This document shows positions 55,045-64,000 of a stretch of 64,000 nucleotides of DNA, piece after piece. The notes beneath the pieces are model-generated. The model had not been told where the DNA came from. It worked only from the letters and a program-made list of their open reading frames with translations, and ran no database searches. The stretch spans positions 186,001 to 250,000 of the forward strand of contig CAZICZ010000002.1 in the NCBI GenBank assembly GCA_964538025.1, read 5' to 3'. Position 1 is the first letter of the stretch, and each line of letters begins with the position of its first letter. The DNA is from UBA5078 sp964538025. Lineage in GTDB: Bacteria > Pseudomonadota > Gammaproteobacteria > Pseudomonadales > Pseudohongiellaceae. Made by a program: the position numbers and the translations under genes.

Positions 55045-57717
55045 TTAGAAACCGGCGCCGATGGTGAAGTCGAAATTCTTCTCATCATCATTCGGGTCTT
55101 TAGAGAATGGTCTGGCCACATAGAATGTCAACGGCCCGAAGGGTGACAGATACGTGACACTCAGACCCATTGAGTATCTGAATTCACCAAAATCAAAATC
55201 GCTGCAGTTATTTTGCAGACTTTGCCTTGTTGTGCAGTTTGACGAAAACACGTTACCGGCATCGACAAACAGGGAGGAGCGCACCCGGCTTCGGTCTGTC
55301 ACAAACGGCAGAGGGAACAGCAATTCTACACTACCGGTTGTTAAGATATTACCCCCAAAGGCATCTAAACGCTGATTTAATGCGATGTCCTCAACAGCCA
55401 ATTGGACGCGGGGATTGCCATTGGCGTCATAAAGTTGATTGCCGTCAGCATCGAGCACCGGGATAGTCAAATACCCGTACTGCGTCGTATCGATCTGCGC
55501 AAAACCCGCCTCATTCCGGATAATATTGCCGTTCTCATCCTTCAGCAGACCGGCCGCACCGGTGAGATAACGTCGAGGATCGGTACTGCGAGGTCCGAGA
55601 CTGTTTTCGTCGAATCCTCTGACGATACCGTTCGCCGAAAGTCCTCCAGCGAAGAAATTCTGGAAGAAAGGCAAACCATCAGTGCTGCCATACCCACCGC
55701 CGTACCCTAGATTGGCCCGCATAGCCAACACAAACTCCCCGATCAGCGGCTGATAAAACTGGGCGTTGTAATTAATCTTGTAATATTCCAGATCACTGCC
55801 AGGTGTCGTCACTTCAAACGAAATCTGCTGGAAACTTCCCGCGGTAGGGAGCTGCCCTCTGTTCAGGGTGCTTCGCAGCCAGTTAGTCGAGAACGTGAAG
55901 TTATCGAAAACCGTCCCCTGCTTGTCCACAAAGCCTTTATCCGGACTCTTGTTCAGGTACTCTTCCGGCAAATCCACGATGAATCCCCCGGTGGCATCCC
56001 CTACCGGGCCGTCGAACGGATTCTCATTTGCTTCCGTAATAATGTAACGATCAATACCATCAAAAAGCTGGGGACTGGACTCGATTTCCTGCACGGTAAA
56101 TCCACCGGAACTCAGCTCTGTATGCGAATATCCCAGGTTGAAACCGATTTGCTGAATTTCGCTGATGGGATACGCAAAATTAAACGAGCCGCCGTAGGAC
56201 TTCGTAGAGAAGCTCGCAATATTGAAAGGCGAATCCTGTTCCTGAAGAAATACGTTGAAACCGCGACTGACTCCGTCAGCAGTAAAATAAGGATCGAGAT
56301 AGCTGAAATTGAGGCTTTTCTGGAACGTACTTTTATTTATCCCAATTCCTACTGTTCGCCCGGTTCCCAGAAAATTCTGGGCTTCCAGAGAAGAACTGAT
56401 GAAGAAATTTCCGCCGCCGCCAGAGCCAACGCTGAACGAAATATTACTGAAGTTCTGCTCTTCTACCGTGTAATTCACATCGATTTGATCGGTACTGCCG
56501 GGGACTTCCACGGTCTCAACTTCAACGGTTGAAAAATACCCGAGGCGCTCAAGGCGCACCTTTGACAGCTCAATCAACTGACTGGATGCCGGTGCACTTT
56601 CCAGCTGCCGCATCTCACGTCTTAATACGTCGTCCGCCGTGGCGGTATTGCCGATGAAATTGACACGATTGACATAGGTTCGGTTGCCTGGCTCCACGAA
56701 AAAGGTCACATCAACCGTTTTACCCTCTTCATCGATCTCCGGCACACCGTTCACTTCTGCAAAGGCATAGCCAAAGTTCCCTAGGATCTGGGTCATGTAC
56801 TCTTCAGTGGCCGTTACCAGAGCCTGTGAGAAGGTCTGCCCCGGTGCCACAACCGTGTAGGCTCGCAGAATCGCTTCTGTATTGACCAGATCCCCGGCGA
56901 GGTTAACTTCATTCACGACGTACTGATCGCCTTCGGTCACATTGATAGTGATGTAGATCTGTTCGTTGTCCGGGGTAATGGAGATGGGCGTCGAATCGAT
57001 GTTGAAGCGCACATACCCGTTGTCCATGTAATGCGAGGTCAGTTTTTCAAGATCCCCGGTAAGCTGTTCCCGTGAATACTTGTTGCGACCGCTGAACGGG
57101 TTATACCAAGGTTTGAGACCCAGATCGAAAAGCTCCAACAGCTCATCGTCCTCAAAGGCATTGTTGCCGACGATATTGATGTACTGGATGCGGCTTTCCT
57201 TGCCTTCGTTGATCGTCATGTTGATGGCAACCCGATTGCGGGGTTGCTCTTCAATATCGATCTCGACAGTCGTCCCGTAACGTCCACGTCCCGAATACAC
57301 TTCCTGTATTCCCTGTCTGATCGCTTCCAGAGTGGCGCGCGTAAAGATACCCCCTTCCGTGATATCTGCCTTGGCCATGTTCTCCAGGATGTCTTCGGAC
57401 TTCAGAACCTTGTTGCCGGTGATATTGATCTCGCTGACGGAGGGACGCTCCAGAACCGTAATGAACAGCACATTGCCTTCACGGGCTACTTCGACGTCTT
57501 CAAAATACTCGGACCCTGTGATCGCGCGAATGATCTCTGCCGGAACCTGCTCATCAACGAGATCACCGATACCGACCGGCAACAGCCCAAACACCACACC
57601 GGAGGAAATACGCTGCAGCCCATCGATCTGAATGTCTTCGATCACGAAGTCTTGGGCATACGCAACGGAAGTTGCGACGGACGACAAAATGAGAGTACTT
57701 AAGAGCGTTCTAGTCAT
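55045..57717 (-). CDS. bamA: Outer membrane assembly factor BamA
   Basis: The 890-residue protein has a signal peptide, five POTRA repeats (about residues 22-430) and an Omp85 barrel with the IVRGFDE motif near residue 697 and a C-terminal aromatic FTIGAGF. It inserts barrel proteins in the outer membrane. It is longer than usual (about 800). The extra length lies in extracellular loops, near residues 560-600 and after VRGF (about 700-775), where DADGNQLYDANGNP-like repeats occur. It follows rseP with a gap of 69 nt. Confidence 0.95.
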   Translation of the reverse strand: MTRTLLSTLILSSVATSVAYAQDFVIEDIQIDGLQRISSGVVFGLLPVGIGDLVDEQVPAEIIRAITGSEYFEDVEVAREGNVLFITVLERPSVSEINITGNKVLKSEDILENMAKADITEGGIFTRATLEAIRQGIQEVYSGRGRYGTTVEIDIEEQPRNRVAINMTINEGKESRIQYINIVGNNAFEDDELLELFDLGLKPWYNPFSGRNKYSREQLTGDLEKLTSHYMDNGYVRFNIDSTPISITPDNEQIYITINVTEGDQYVVNEVNLAGDLVNTEAILRAYTVVAPGQTFSQALVTATEEYMTQILGNFGYAFAEVNGVPEIDEEGKTVDVTFFVEPGNRTYVNRVNFIGNTATADDVLRREMRQLESAPASSQLIELSKVRLERLGYFSTVEVETVEVPGSTDQIDVNYTVEEQNFSNISFSVGSGGGGNFFISSSLEAQNFLGTGRTVGIGINKSTFQKSLNFSYLDPYFTADGVSRGFNVFLQEQDSPFNIASFSTKSYGGSFNFAYPISEIQQIGFNLGYSHTELSSGGFTVQEIESSPQLFDGIDRYIITEANENPFDGPVGDATGGFIVDLPEEYLNKSPDKGFVDKQGTVFDNFTFSTNWLRSTLNRGQLPTAGSFQQISFEVTTPGSDLEYYKINYNAQFYQPLIGEFVLAMRANLGYGGGYGSTDGLPFFQNFFAGGLSANGIVRGFDENSLGPRSTDPRRYLTGAAGLLKDENGNIIRNEAGFAQIDTTQYGYLTIPVLDADGNQLYDANGNPRVQLAVEDIALNQRLDAFGGNILTTGSVELLFPLPFVTDRSRVRSSLFVDAGNVFSSNCTTRQSLQNNCSDFDFGEFRYSMGLSVTYLSPFGPLTFYVARPFSKDPNDDEKNFDFTIGAGF

Positions 57718-57786
57718 GAATATAGTTCAAGCCCGGCCTGGTAGTTTTTATCGAATGGAAGGGAAAATTACAGAGGATTCCTGAAC

Positions 57787-59178
57787 TTACAAGAGCCGAC
57801 TGACATCGTTATATACCGCCAAGACCATGACTCCAGAGATAAGCAACAAGCCCAGCTGAAGTCCCATCGCCTGAATCCGCTCCGGAACAGGACGCCGAAT
57901 GATGGCCTCTACGCCGTAGTACAACAGATGCCCTCCGTCGAGCACCGGGATCGGAAGCAGGTTCAATACTCCCAGACTGATACTGAGGATGGCCAAAAAG
58001 CCAAGATAGACTTCAAGCCCGTAACTTGCCGTTTCTCCCGCGACCTGCGCGATGGTAATCGGCCCGTTGATATTCTTTACCGAGATCAGCCCGATCACCA
58101 TCTTCTTGATGGAGTCGAGAACGAATACCGATTTTTCCCATGTTTCCTGTATCGCCGGCACGATGGCCGTCAGTGGTCCATAGTGCACTTCACGAATATT
58201 TTCGGGAGGCAGGCTGGCCATCAAATCAAATTCCTGCACATAAGCACCGATGACGCCGATGCGACTCCCGTCTTCGGCAAGGCTCGCCTCCGGGACCACG
58301 GTAAGGACGTGCAGTTCTTCGTTGCGTTGGACAACAACTTGCAGAGGCAGTTCCGGATTGGCACGCACACGTTGAACCCATTGCAGCCAGCCCGTCAGCG
58401 AATCGCCATTCACGGTTAAAATACGGTCGCCCGCCATGAGGCCCCCGCGCTCCGCCGCGCCCCCCTGAACGACTCCCTCGATGATGGGCGGGATCTCGTA
58501 TTGCACCAGCCCAAGAGAGCCGAGAGGATTAGGCTCTGCGGTATCTGATTGCCAGCTTTCCAATGCCAGCCGGTAATCACGCGGAGCTTGCTCTCCCTGA
58601 GGGATCGCGCGAATCATCAGGTCCCCCGTTTCACCCAGACGGGCAAGCAGCAGCATCGTGACCTGTTGCCATACCTCAACCGGCTGCCCATCCACTGCAA
58701 TAATTTCATCTCCAGCTCGCAATCCTGCGGTATACGCCGGCGTCTCTTCGATCACATTTGCCAGCACAGGCGCAGTTCCTCGAAGCCCATAGCCCACGTT
58801 GATAAGCCAAAAGACCACAATCGCGAGTAAAAAATTGGCAATAGGACCCGCAGCAACGATTGCCATACGCTGCCACAGTGGTTTGCTGGAAAAAGAGAGA
58901 TGGCGCTGGTGGTCAGGGACAGAGGTCTCGGACGCAGTGCGGGTGTCTTCCTGCCCCAGCATTTTGACGTATCCGCCGAGAGGAATGGGGGCGATGACGT
59001 ATTCTGTTCCGTCTTTGCCTACCCAGGATTTTACTGCCTTGCCGAATCCAATCGAGAAGCGCAGTACTTTCACACCACATCGACGGGCGACCCAGAAATG
59101 GCCAAACTCATGAACGGTAACAAGAATCCCCAGGGTTACTACCAGGGCCAGAACATTTATAAGCAGTTGTAGAGCCAT
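57787..59178 (-). CDS. rseP: RIP zinc protease RseP
   Basis: The 463-residue inner-membrane site-2 protease has HEFGH (residues 23-27) for zinc, two PDZ domains in the periplasm and the third-ligand motif LPIPVLDGG. In E. coli it completes cleavage of RseA to release sigma-E. It is upstream of bamA in the usual order, 103 nt after dxr. Confidence 0.95.
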   Translation of the reverse strand: MALQLLINVLALVVTLGILVTVHEFGHFWVARRCGVKVLRFSIGFGKAVKSWVGKDGTEYVIAPIPLGGYVKMLGQEDTRTASETSVPDHQRHLSFSSKPLWQRMAIVAAGPIANFLLAIVVFWLINVGYGLRGTAPVLANVIEETPAYTAGLRAGDEIIAVDGQPVEVWQQVTMLLLARLGETGDLMIRAIPQGEQAPRDYRLALESWQSDTAEPNPLGSLGLVQYEIPPIIEGVVQGGAAERGGLMAGDRILTVNGDSLTGWLQWVQRVRANPELPLQVVVQRNEELHVLTVVPEASLAEDGSRIGVIGAYVQEFDLMASLPPENIREVHYGPLTAIVPAIQETWEKSVFVLDSIKKMVIGLISVKNINGPITIAQVAGETASYGLEVYLGFLAILSISLGVLNLLPIPVLDGGHLLYYGVEAIIRRPVPERIQAMGLQLGLLLISGVMVLAVYNDVSRLL

Positions 59179-59281
59179 AATTATGTGTACTTCGCCCGGG
59201 GGGCAGACAACGCAGCACCCTGCTCTTTCGTGTGGTTGGCGCAGTTAATCCTGCGTATCCCTTCGGTGATAATGCACCGCC

Positions 59282-60502
59282 TCAGCACAAACGGTCTACG
59301 ACTGCGCGCGCCATTTCCCGTGCCTGTGCATCTGCCTGCCGAATAATATCGACTGAGTCTGCGCGGCGACAAGTCATTTGTGCCAAGACCTCGGCAATGA
59401 TAACAGGTATGTCTGTGAAACGGCTCCCGCCCTTTAAAAAAGACTCCACCGCCACCTCATTGGCAGCATTCACGATTGTTGGGGCAGTCCCTCCCAGACG
59501 CGCCGCCTCAAATCCCAGTCGAAGGCAGGGGAAGCGCTCAAGATCGGGAAGTTGGAATGAGAGGGCCTCTTGGCGGGTGAGATCCAGAAAACTCGCCCCC
59601 GATGACATCCGCTCCGGCCATGCGAGCGCGTAGGCGATCGGAACACGCATATCGGGTGTACCCAGTTGTGCTATGACCGACCCGTCGTGGTACTCCACCA
59701 TGGAGTGCACAATGCTCTGCGGGTGAATCAGGACCTCCACCATCTCGGGTCCTACACCGAACAAGAAGCAGGCTTCAATGACTTCAAGCCCCTTGTTCAT
59801 CATCGTGGCGGAATCCACCGAAATCTTGCGACCCATGCTCCACTTGGGGTGCTTGCACGCCTGATCGGGAGTGACATTCGCTAACGCGCTCACGGGCGTC
59901 TCCCGAAATGGCCCTCCGGAGGCCGTCAAAATAATTTTACGGACGCCGCCACGCTGGATCTCTGCGCCCGCCAGGCGATGTTCCGGCGGCAGACACTGGA
60001 AAACGGCATTGTGCTCACTGTCGATGGGCAACAATACTGCATGACTTTCCACAAGGGTCTGCATAAAGAGTTCGCCCGCCATCACCAGCGCTTCCTTGTT
60101 CGCAAGCAACACTTTCTTCGAGGCTGCGACAGCAGCCAGGGTGGGAGGCAAGCCTGCACTTCCGACAATAGCGGCCATGACCGTATCGGTCTGTTCATGA
60201 CAGGCCACCTCGATGAGTGCCTGACTGCCTGCCCGAACGTCGATCGCCAATGAGTGCTCAGCGCATGCCTTGCGCAACTCTTCTGCCGCCTTTTCACACA
60301 CCATGACCGCAACTTTCGGCATAAAACGCCGGCATTGCTCGAGCATCAACGCCACATTCTCATTCGCCGTCAGGGCAAAAACGCTGTATTGAGGATGCAG
60401 CGCGATCACCTCAAGGGTGCTTTTCCCAATAGACCCCGTCGACCCCAGCAGAGTGAGCGAGCGCGTGCGAGATGAAGCGAAAGGAAGTGAGGGAGAGATC
60501 AT
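59282..60502 (-). CDS. dxr: 1-deoxy-D-xylulose 5-phosphate reductoisomerase
   Basis: The 406-residue enzyme makes MEP from DXP using NADPH. It has the LLGSTGSIGKSTLEV nucleotide loop, LANKEALVMAGE and MVEYHDGS. The ATG at 60502 overlaps the cdsA stop by 4 nt (ATGA); a TTG at 60508 is the alternative. Together with ispD and ispF the window holds three MEP-pathway genes. Confidence 0.97.
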   Translation of the reverse strand: MISPSLPFASSRTRSLTLLGSTGSIGKSTLEVIALHPQYSVFALTANENVALMLEQCRRFMPKVAVMVCEKAAEELRKACAEHSLAIDVRAGSQALIEVACHEQTDTVMAAIVGSAGLPPTLAAVAASKKVLLANKEALVMAGELFMQTLVESHAVLLPIDSEHNAVFQCLPPEHRLAGAEIQRGGVRKIILTASGGPFRETPVSALANVTPDQACKHPKWSMGRKISVDSATMMNKGLEVIEACFLFGVGPEMVEVLIHPQSIVHSMVEYHDGSVIAQLGTPDMRVPIAYALAWPERMSSGASFLDLTRQEALSFQLPDLERFPCLRLGFEAARLGGTAPTIVNAANEVAVESFLKGGSRFTDIPVIIAEVLAQMTCRRADSVDIIRQADAQAREMARAVVDRLC

Positions 60503-61368
60503 TGCCAACTTACATCTTTAAAAAGAATCATGAACGACACCATGAACACGGGCGCTGCCGCCGTCAGGCTGTCGATGCGATCGAGAATACCGCCGTGTCC
60601 CGGCAATGAGGTGCCACTGTCTTTCACGCCGCGAGAGCGTTTCAACATGCTTTCAAACAGATCGCCGAGCACGCTGAAGACAGCGACGACCATGATGGCC
60701 GACAGGCTGATGAGGATATCCACTGCGGTAAGTGTCCCCAGTTGCGCGCTAAATGACACCAGCAGAATCAGTGCCAGCAACAGACACGATGCCAGCCCTC
60801 CCCAGAATCCCGCCCAGGATTTCCCAGGGCTCAAGCGCGGGGCCAATTTCGCTTTGCCCCAGGCGCGGCCGGTAAAATATGCCCCAATATCCACAATACT
60901 CACCAGTGCAATCAGGACCAACACGAGATAACCGGAGGGAGCAAGGTATTTGAGCTGGATAAGGGCGATCCACGTGGGGAGCAAGGTGGCGAATCCCATC
61001 AAGGCAGTTTGTGTTTTACCCGACCAGGTGGCCTGATTTTCTGGAAAATGGCGAATAAGGAAAAAAGCATACAGCCAGAAGATCACTCCGATCCCGGAGA
61101 CCCCCATAACGGCAGGACGCAAGAGCGTCACGGCGTGCTGGACAATCCCGCATACCAGCGCGATAACACCCATGGCCAGACAAAAGACGAAGAGATACCG
61201 CAAACGCGCAGAACGGGATTCCAAGCCCATGAGTCCGGCCCATTCATAGACGCCAACCAGCAGAATGGCGCTGACAAACCCGGCGAACTGAAAAGGGCTA
61301 GACCAGAACGTTGCCACCAAGAGGACGGCCAACATGACCAGCGCCGTCATCACTCGCGTTTTAAGCAC
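60499..61368 (-). CDS. cdsA: Phosphatidate cytidylyltransferase
   Basis: The 289-residue protein has many membrane spans and the C-terminal CdsA signature SVLGDLFESMLKRSRGVKDSG with LPGHGGILDRIDS. It makes CDP-diacylglycerol for phospholipid synthesis. I take the GTG at 61368, overlapping uppS by 8 nt; later starts at 61353 (GTG) and 61350 (ATG) are possible. A longer frame to 61644 lies inside uppS and is not homologous. Confidence 0.93.
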   Translation of the reverse strand: MLKTRVMTALVMLAVLLVATFWSSPFQFAGFVSAILLVGVYEWAGLMGLESRSARLRYLFVFCLAMGVIALVCGIVQHAVTLLRPAVMGVSGIGVIFWLYAFFLIRHFPENQATWSGKTQTALMGFATLLPTWIALIQLKYLAPSGYLVLVLIALVSIVDIGAYFTGRAWGKAKLAPRLSPGKSWAGFWGGLASCLLLALILLVSFSAQLGTLTAVDILISLSAIMVVAVFSVLGDLFESMLKRSRGVKDSGTSLPGHGGILDRIDSLTAAAPVFMVSFMILFKDVSWQ

Positions 61369-62149
61369 TGCGAACGCTCCCGTTCTGCGGCAACTCGTCG
61401 CTCTGCGCCCGATTGTCCAGATGACCATAGCGACGTTGACGCTTTCCGTAGTCCCGCATGGCCAGCTCAAATTGCGCGTCGTCAAAATCAGGCCAGAAAC
61501 ATCCGGTGAAATACAACTCCGTATACGCCAATTGCCATAACAGGAAGTTGCTGATGCGACTTTCTCCCCCCGTGCGGATACACAAATCGGGCGCTGGGTC
61601 CTCGCCCAGTGAAATGTGCCGCTGAATGTGACTGACGTCGACATCCTCCGGCGCTAGCGCTCCCCGGGCGACTTCGAGGGCAATCTTGCGGGCAGCATTG
61701 GCGATATCCCACTGGCCGCCATAGTCCGCTGCGACGGTGACGATGGTACCGGTGTTATTCGCGGTCAGCTCCTCTACTTCACGCATATGGCGCTGCAGCG
61801 TGGGTGAAAAACTTTCCCGATTGCCAATAAACCGTAACTTGACGTTGTTATTGTGAAGTTGCGTGATTTCTTTTCGTTTGAGCACGGCGAGGAAAAGAGC
61901 CATGAGCCCTTTAACTTCCTTGTTAGGGCGTAGCCAGTTTTCGCTGCTGAAAGCAAACAGTGTGAGGTATTTGATATCGCGCTTGATGCAGGAATAGACG
62001 ACCTGCCGAGCCGCTTCAGCTCCCGCTCTGTGCCCTGCCGAGCCCGACAGGTGATTGGCCCTGGCCCAGCGGTTGTTGCCATCCATAATGACAGCAACAT
62101 GGCAGGGCAGTGTCGCGGGTTCTATGTGGGATTCAGGTTCTTTGTGCAT
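61361..62149 (-). CDS. uppS: Undecaprenyl diphosphate synthase
   Basis: The 262-residue cis-prenyltransferase makes the C55 lipid carrier for peptidoglycan and LPS. It has the VAVIMDGNNRWARA motif (catalytic Asp23) and SGSAGHRAGAEA near the start, and LCIRTGGESRISNFLLWQ later. The ATG at 62149 sits close to the motif; an earlier in-frame start at 62224 is possible. The product is used by the (now broken) WecA-like enzyme's family. Confidence 0.96.
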   Translation of the reverse strand: MHKEPESHIEPATLPCHVAVIMDGNNRWARANHLSGSAGHRAGAEAARQVVYSCIKRDIKYLTLFAFSSENWLRPNKEVKGLMALFLAVLKRKEITQLHNNNVKLRFIGNRESFSPTLQRHMREVEELTANNTGTIVTVAADYGGQWDIANAARKIALEVARGALAPEDVDVSHIQRHISLGEDPAPDLCIRTGGESRISNFLLWQLAYTELYFTGCFWPDFDDAQFELAMRDYGKRQRRYGHLDNRAQSDELPQNGSVRSA

Positions 62150-62236
62150 CGAAGGCGTGTTCTCTGGTGGTGAGACATGCACAGGGTTTCCCGTGAGCGG
62201 ACAGGCCGACCCGTGTGTGTGCATGCTCGGAAGCGC

Positions 62237-62257
62237 AGTTGCCGTGTCACGGCAACT
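62237..62257. other. Inverted repeat between frr and uppS
   Basis: A perfect eight-pair inverted repeat AGTTGCCG/CGGCAACT with a five-base loop lies between the frr stop (62273) and uppS. It lacks a T run on the minus strand, so it is more likely an mRNA stability or attenuation element than a full terminator. Confidence 0.4.
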
Positions 62258-62272
62258 TCCTTCAAGTGATCA

Positions 62273-62830
62273 TTACATAGACAGCAGGTCTGCCTCTTTC
62301 ACTCCATAGTGAGAATCGACAGAGGCAATGTATTTATCGGTAATCTTCTGAATACGTTCCTCGGCGCGCCGTTGATCGTCTTCACTGATTTCTTTTTCTT
62401 TCAACAGATCCTTGATGCTGGCATTGGCATCGCGACGGATATTGCGAATGGCCACACGCGCGTTCTCTGCTTCCGCTTTGGCCTGCTTGGTGTACTCGCG
62501 ACGCGTCTCTTCGGTGAGGGCTGGCATCGGGACGCGAATGGATTCGCCATTGTTGGAGGGGTTCAGCCCAAGATCTGACTTCATAATGGCCTTTTCGACC
62601 TCTGAGATCAGCTTCCGCTCCCAGGGGACCACCACGAGACAGCGACCGTCTTCCACAGTCACATTGGCCAGCTGATTCAGGGGAGTATCGGCCCCGTAGT
62701 AGCTGACCATAACCGTGTCCAGCAGACTGGGGTGCGCACGTCCAGTGCGAATCTTGTTGAACGCCGCATCCAGCGCAGTGATGCTCTTGATCATCCGCTG
62801 CTCGGCGTCTTTGATAAAGTCGTCAATCAT
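62273..62830 (-). CDS. frr: Ribosome recycling factor
   Basis: The 185-residue protein matches RRF: IKSITALDAAFNKIRTGRAHPSLLD, TPLNQLANV and RREYTKQAKAEAENAR. It splits post-termination ribosomes with EF-G. It follows pyrH by 32 nt. Confidence 0.98.
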   Translation of the reverse strand: MIDDFIKDAEQRMIKSITALDAAFNKIRTGRAHPSLLDTVMVSYYGADTPLNQLANVTVEDGRCLVVVPWERKLISEVEKAIMKSDLGLNPSNNGESIRVPMPALTEETRREYTKQAKAEAENARVAIRNIRRDANASIKDLLKEKEISEDDQRRAEERIQKITDKYIASVDSHYGVKEADLLSM

Positions 62831-62862
62831 CTTGCCTTCCCCCTAGTTTCTGGTGGAAAAAA

Positions 62863-63597
62863 TTAGTCGGCGCTCGGGTTCTCAATGATGGTGCCATCGG
62901 CGGCCCCCATCACATTGTTCAGCAGGGCTCCCGGCCGATTCATGTTGAAAACCCGCACAGGAATATCGTGCTCGCGAATCAGAGCAATGGCCGTCAGGTC
63001 CATGACTCCCAGCTTGCGATCCAGTACCTCGTCGAACGTCAGGCGATCATATTTCACGGCATCGGGCACCAGGTTGGGATCCGCGGAATACACGCCGTCC
63101 ACCTTGGTCGCCTTCAGCACCAGTTCGGCGTCAATCTCAATCCCGCGCAAACACGCAGCGGAGTCAGTTGTAAAAAAGGGATTGCCGGTGCCGGCAGCAA
63201 AAATCACCACATCGCCGGAGCGCAAATGGCGGATCGCAGTGCGGCGGTCGTAGTGTTCCACAACCCCGCTCATGGGGATTGCCGACATCACCCGCGTGGC
63301 GATGTTGGCGCGTTCAAGGGCATCTCGCATGGCGAGTGCGTTCATCACGGTGGCAAGCATGCCCATGTGGTCACCGGTGACGCGCTCCATCCCGGCGGCA
63401 TTGAGCGCTGCGCCACGGAAAAGGTTCCCGCCGCCGATGACCATGCCAATCTGGACGCCAAGGCCGACCAACTGGCCGACCTCGACCGCCATTCGGTCAA
63501 GCACCTTAGGATCGATCCCGAAATCGGCATCGCCCATCAGGGCCTCACCGCTCAGCTTCAGGAGAATGCGCTTGTATTTTTTATCTGGTTTGACCAT
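62863..63597 (-). CDS. pyrH: UMP kinase
   Basis: The 244-residue kinase phosphorylates UMP to UDP. It has KRILLKLSGEALMG, GNLFRGAALNAAGMERVTGDHMGMLATVMNAL (UMP binding) and AAGTGNPFFTTDSAA. The ATG at 63597 with GAGG upstream is preferred over a GTG at 63603. It follows tsf by 38 nt. Confidence 0.98.
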   Translation of the reverse strand: MVKPDKKYKRILLKLSGEALMGDADFGIDPKVLDRMAVEVGQLVGLGVQIGMVIGGGNLFRGAALNAAGMERVTGDHMGMLATVMNALAMRDALERANIATRVMSAIPMSGVVEHYDRRTAIRHLRSGDVVIFAAGTGNPFFTTDSAACLRGIEIDAELVLKATKVDGVYSADPNLVPDAVKYDRLTFDEVLDRKLGVMDLTAIALIREHDIPVRVFNMNRPGALLNNVMGAADGTIIENPSAD

Positions 63598-63635
63598 GAG
63601 CACACCGCCTCAGGAGCCGAAGCTCTTGCTGAATA

Positions 63636-64000
63636 TTACTGCTTGGATACCGCCGCAACTTCGGCCGCAAAATCCACTTCTTCTTTTTCGATGCCTTCCC
63701 CTACTTCGAAACGGACAAAGCTCACCACATCGGCACCCGCCTTCTTCAACAAGGCACTGACGGTGATTTCCGCATCTTTCACAAAGGGTTGATCCAGCAG
63801 ACTAACTTCCGCGACATATTTGCGCAAACGCCCCTGAATCATTTTTTCAATAATTTCCTCCGGCTTGCCGCTCTCGCGGGCCTGAGCGGAGTAAATCTCG
63901 GACTCCTTGGCCAGCAATTCCTTGGGCACATCTTCTGCGCGCACGACAATCGGATTCACAGCTGCCACGTGCATCGCGATATCTTTAGCCAGAGAGTCAT
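63636..64000 (-). CDS. tsf: Elongation factor Ts, C-terminal part (cut by the window edge)
   Basis: The frame runs off the right edge; about 121 codons are visible. The sequence AMHVAAVNPIVVRAEDVP, EKMIQGRLRKYVAEVSLLDQPF and SFVRFEVGEGIEK is the C-terminal half of EF-Ts, the nucleotide exchange factor for EF-Tu. The tsf-pyrH-frr order is the standard one. Confidence 0.96.
   Translation of the reverse strand, partial: DSLAKDIAMHVAAVNPIVVRAEDVPKELLAKESEIYSAQARESGKPEEIIEKMIQGRLRKYVAEVSLLDQPFVKDAEITVSALLKKAGADVVSFVRFEVGEGIEKEEVDFAAEVAAVSKQ

Noticed and set aside
1..64000. tRNA, rRNA, CRISPR array or prophage
   Set aside because: No cloverleaf, rRNA segment, regular repeat-spacer pattern or phage structural gene was recognised by eye in the intergenic regions. 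A covariance-model search would be more sensitive.

Overview
The window is a piece of a gammaproteobacterial chromosome, most likely from a Pseudomonas-related or marine (Cellvibrionales/Pseudohongiella-like) lineage. Three syntenic blocks support this: smc-zipA-ligA; recX-recA-pncC ... mutS-fdxA-rpoS; and the long envelope/housekeeping block nlpD-pcm-truD-ispF-ispD-ftsB-eno-kdsA-pyrG-tilS-accA-dnaE-rnhB-lpxB-lpxA-fabZ-lpxD-skp-bamA-rseP-dxr-cdsA-uppS-frr-pyrH-tsf. From memory this resembles the order in Pseudomonas. The lineage is inferred from gene order and protein style only. No rRNA, tRNA, CRISPR array or prophage was recognised.

Layout. 1-9376: a short left-edge intergenic stretch with an orphan terminator, then djlA, a lytic-transglycosylase lipoprotein, ligA, zipA and smc, all on the minus strand. 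9377-15461: a decayed surface-polysaccharide locus. It holds a 5'-truncated wecA-like gene, an intact cysteine synthase-like PLP enzyme, a twice-frameshifted wzz remnant, an rfaH fragment fused to the tail of an IS3-family transposase, and intact rmlA and ugd. 15595-19323: propionate (2-methylcitrate) catabolism, prpB-prpC-prpD. 19334-19960: a small heat-shock protein gene with a sigma-32-like promoter, a ROSE-like RNA thermometer and a strong terminator. 20154-26322: accessory genes, namely an uncharacterised secreted protein, a 7-TM AraC-type regulator, a DUF1015 protein, a class III nucleotide cyclase broken by one in-frame TAA, and a cupredoxin-like secreted protein. 26398-28653: recX, recA (with a LexA-type box) and pncC. 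28720-29971: a deletion chimera joining a TonB-receptor plug to the C-terminal half of a TolC/NodT-type efflux protein. 30311-33364: mutS and fdxA. 33413-64000: rpoS and the long minus-strand block to the edge, where tsf is cut.

How the genes work together. The long block couples lipid A synthesis (lpxA, lpxB, lpxD, fabZ, kdsA), outer-membrane protein assembly (bamA, skp, rseP), phospholipid and undecaprenyl carriers (cdsA, uppS), isoprenoid precursors (dxr, ispD, ispF), nucleotides (pyrG, pyrH), fatty acids (accA), replication (dnaE, rnhB), translation (frr, tsf, tilS, truD), division (ftsB), the general stress sigma factor (rpoS) and a cell-wall hydrolase activator (nlpD). Many junctions are 4-nt ATGA overlaps or gaps under 25 nt, so several multi-gene transcripts are likely. 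surE, usual between truD and pcm, is absent, and a DUF368 membrane protein sits between pcm and nlpD.

No clearly new multi-gene system was found. The most notable items are the remnants of a lost polysaccharide locus (an IS-associated deletion scar), the heat-regulated hsp20 leader, a Pho-box-like triple repeat before ugd, the single-codon cyclase lesion, the TonB/TolC chimera, a very acidic ZipA linker, enlarged BamA loops and a conserved-looking secreted protein of unknown function.
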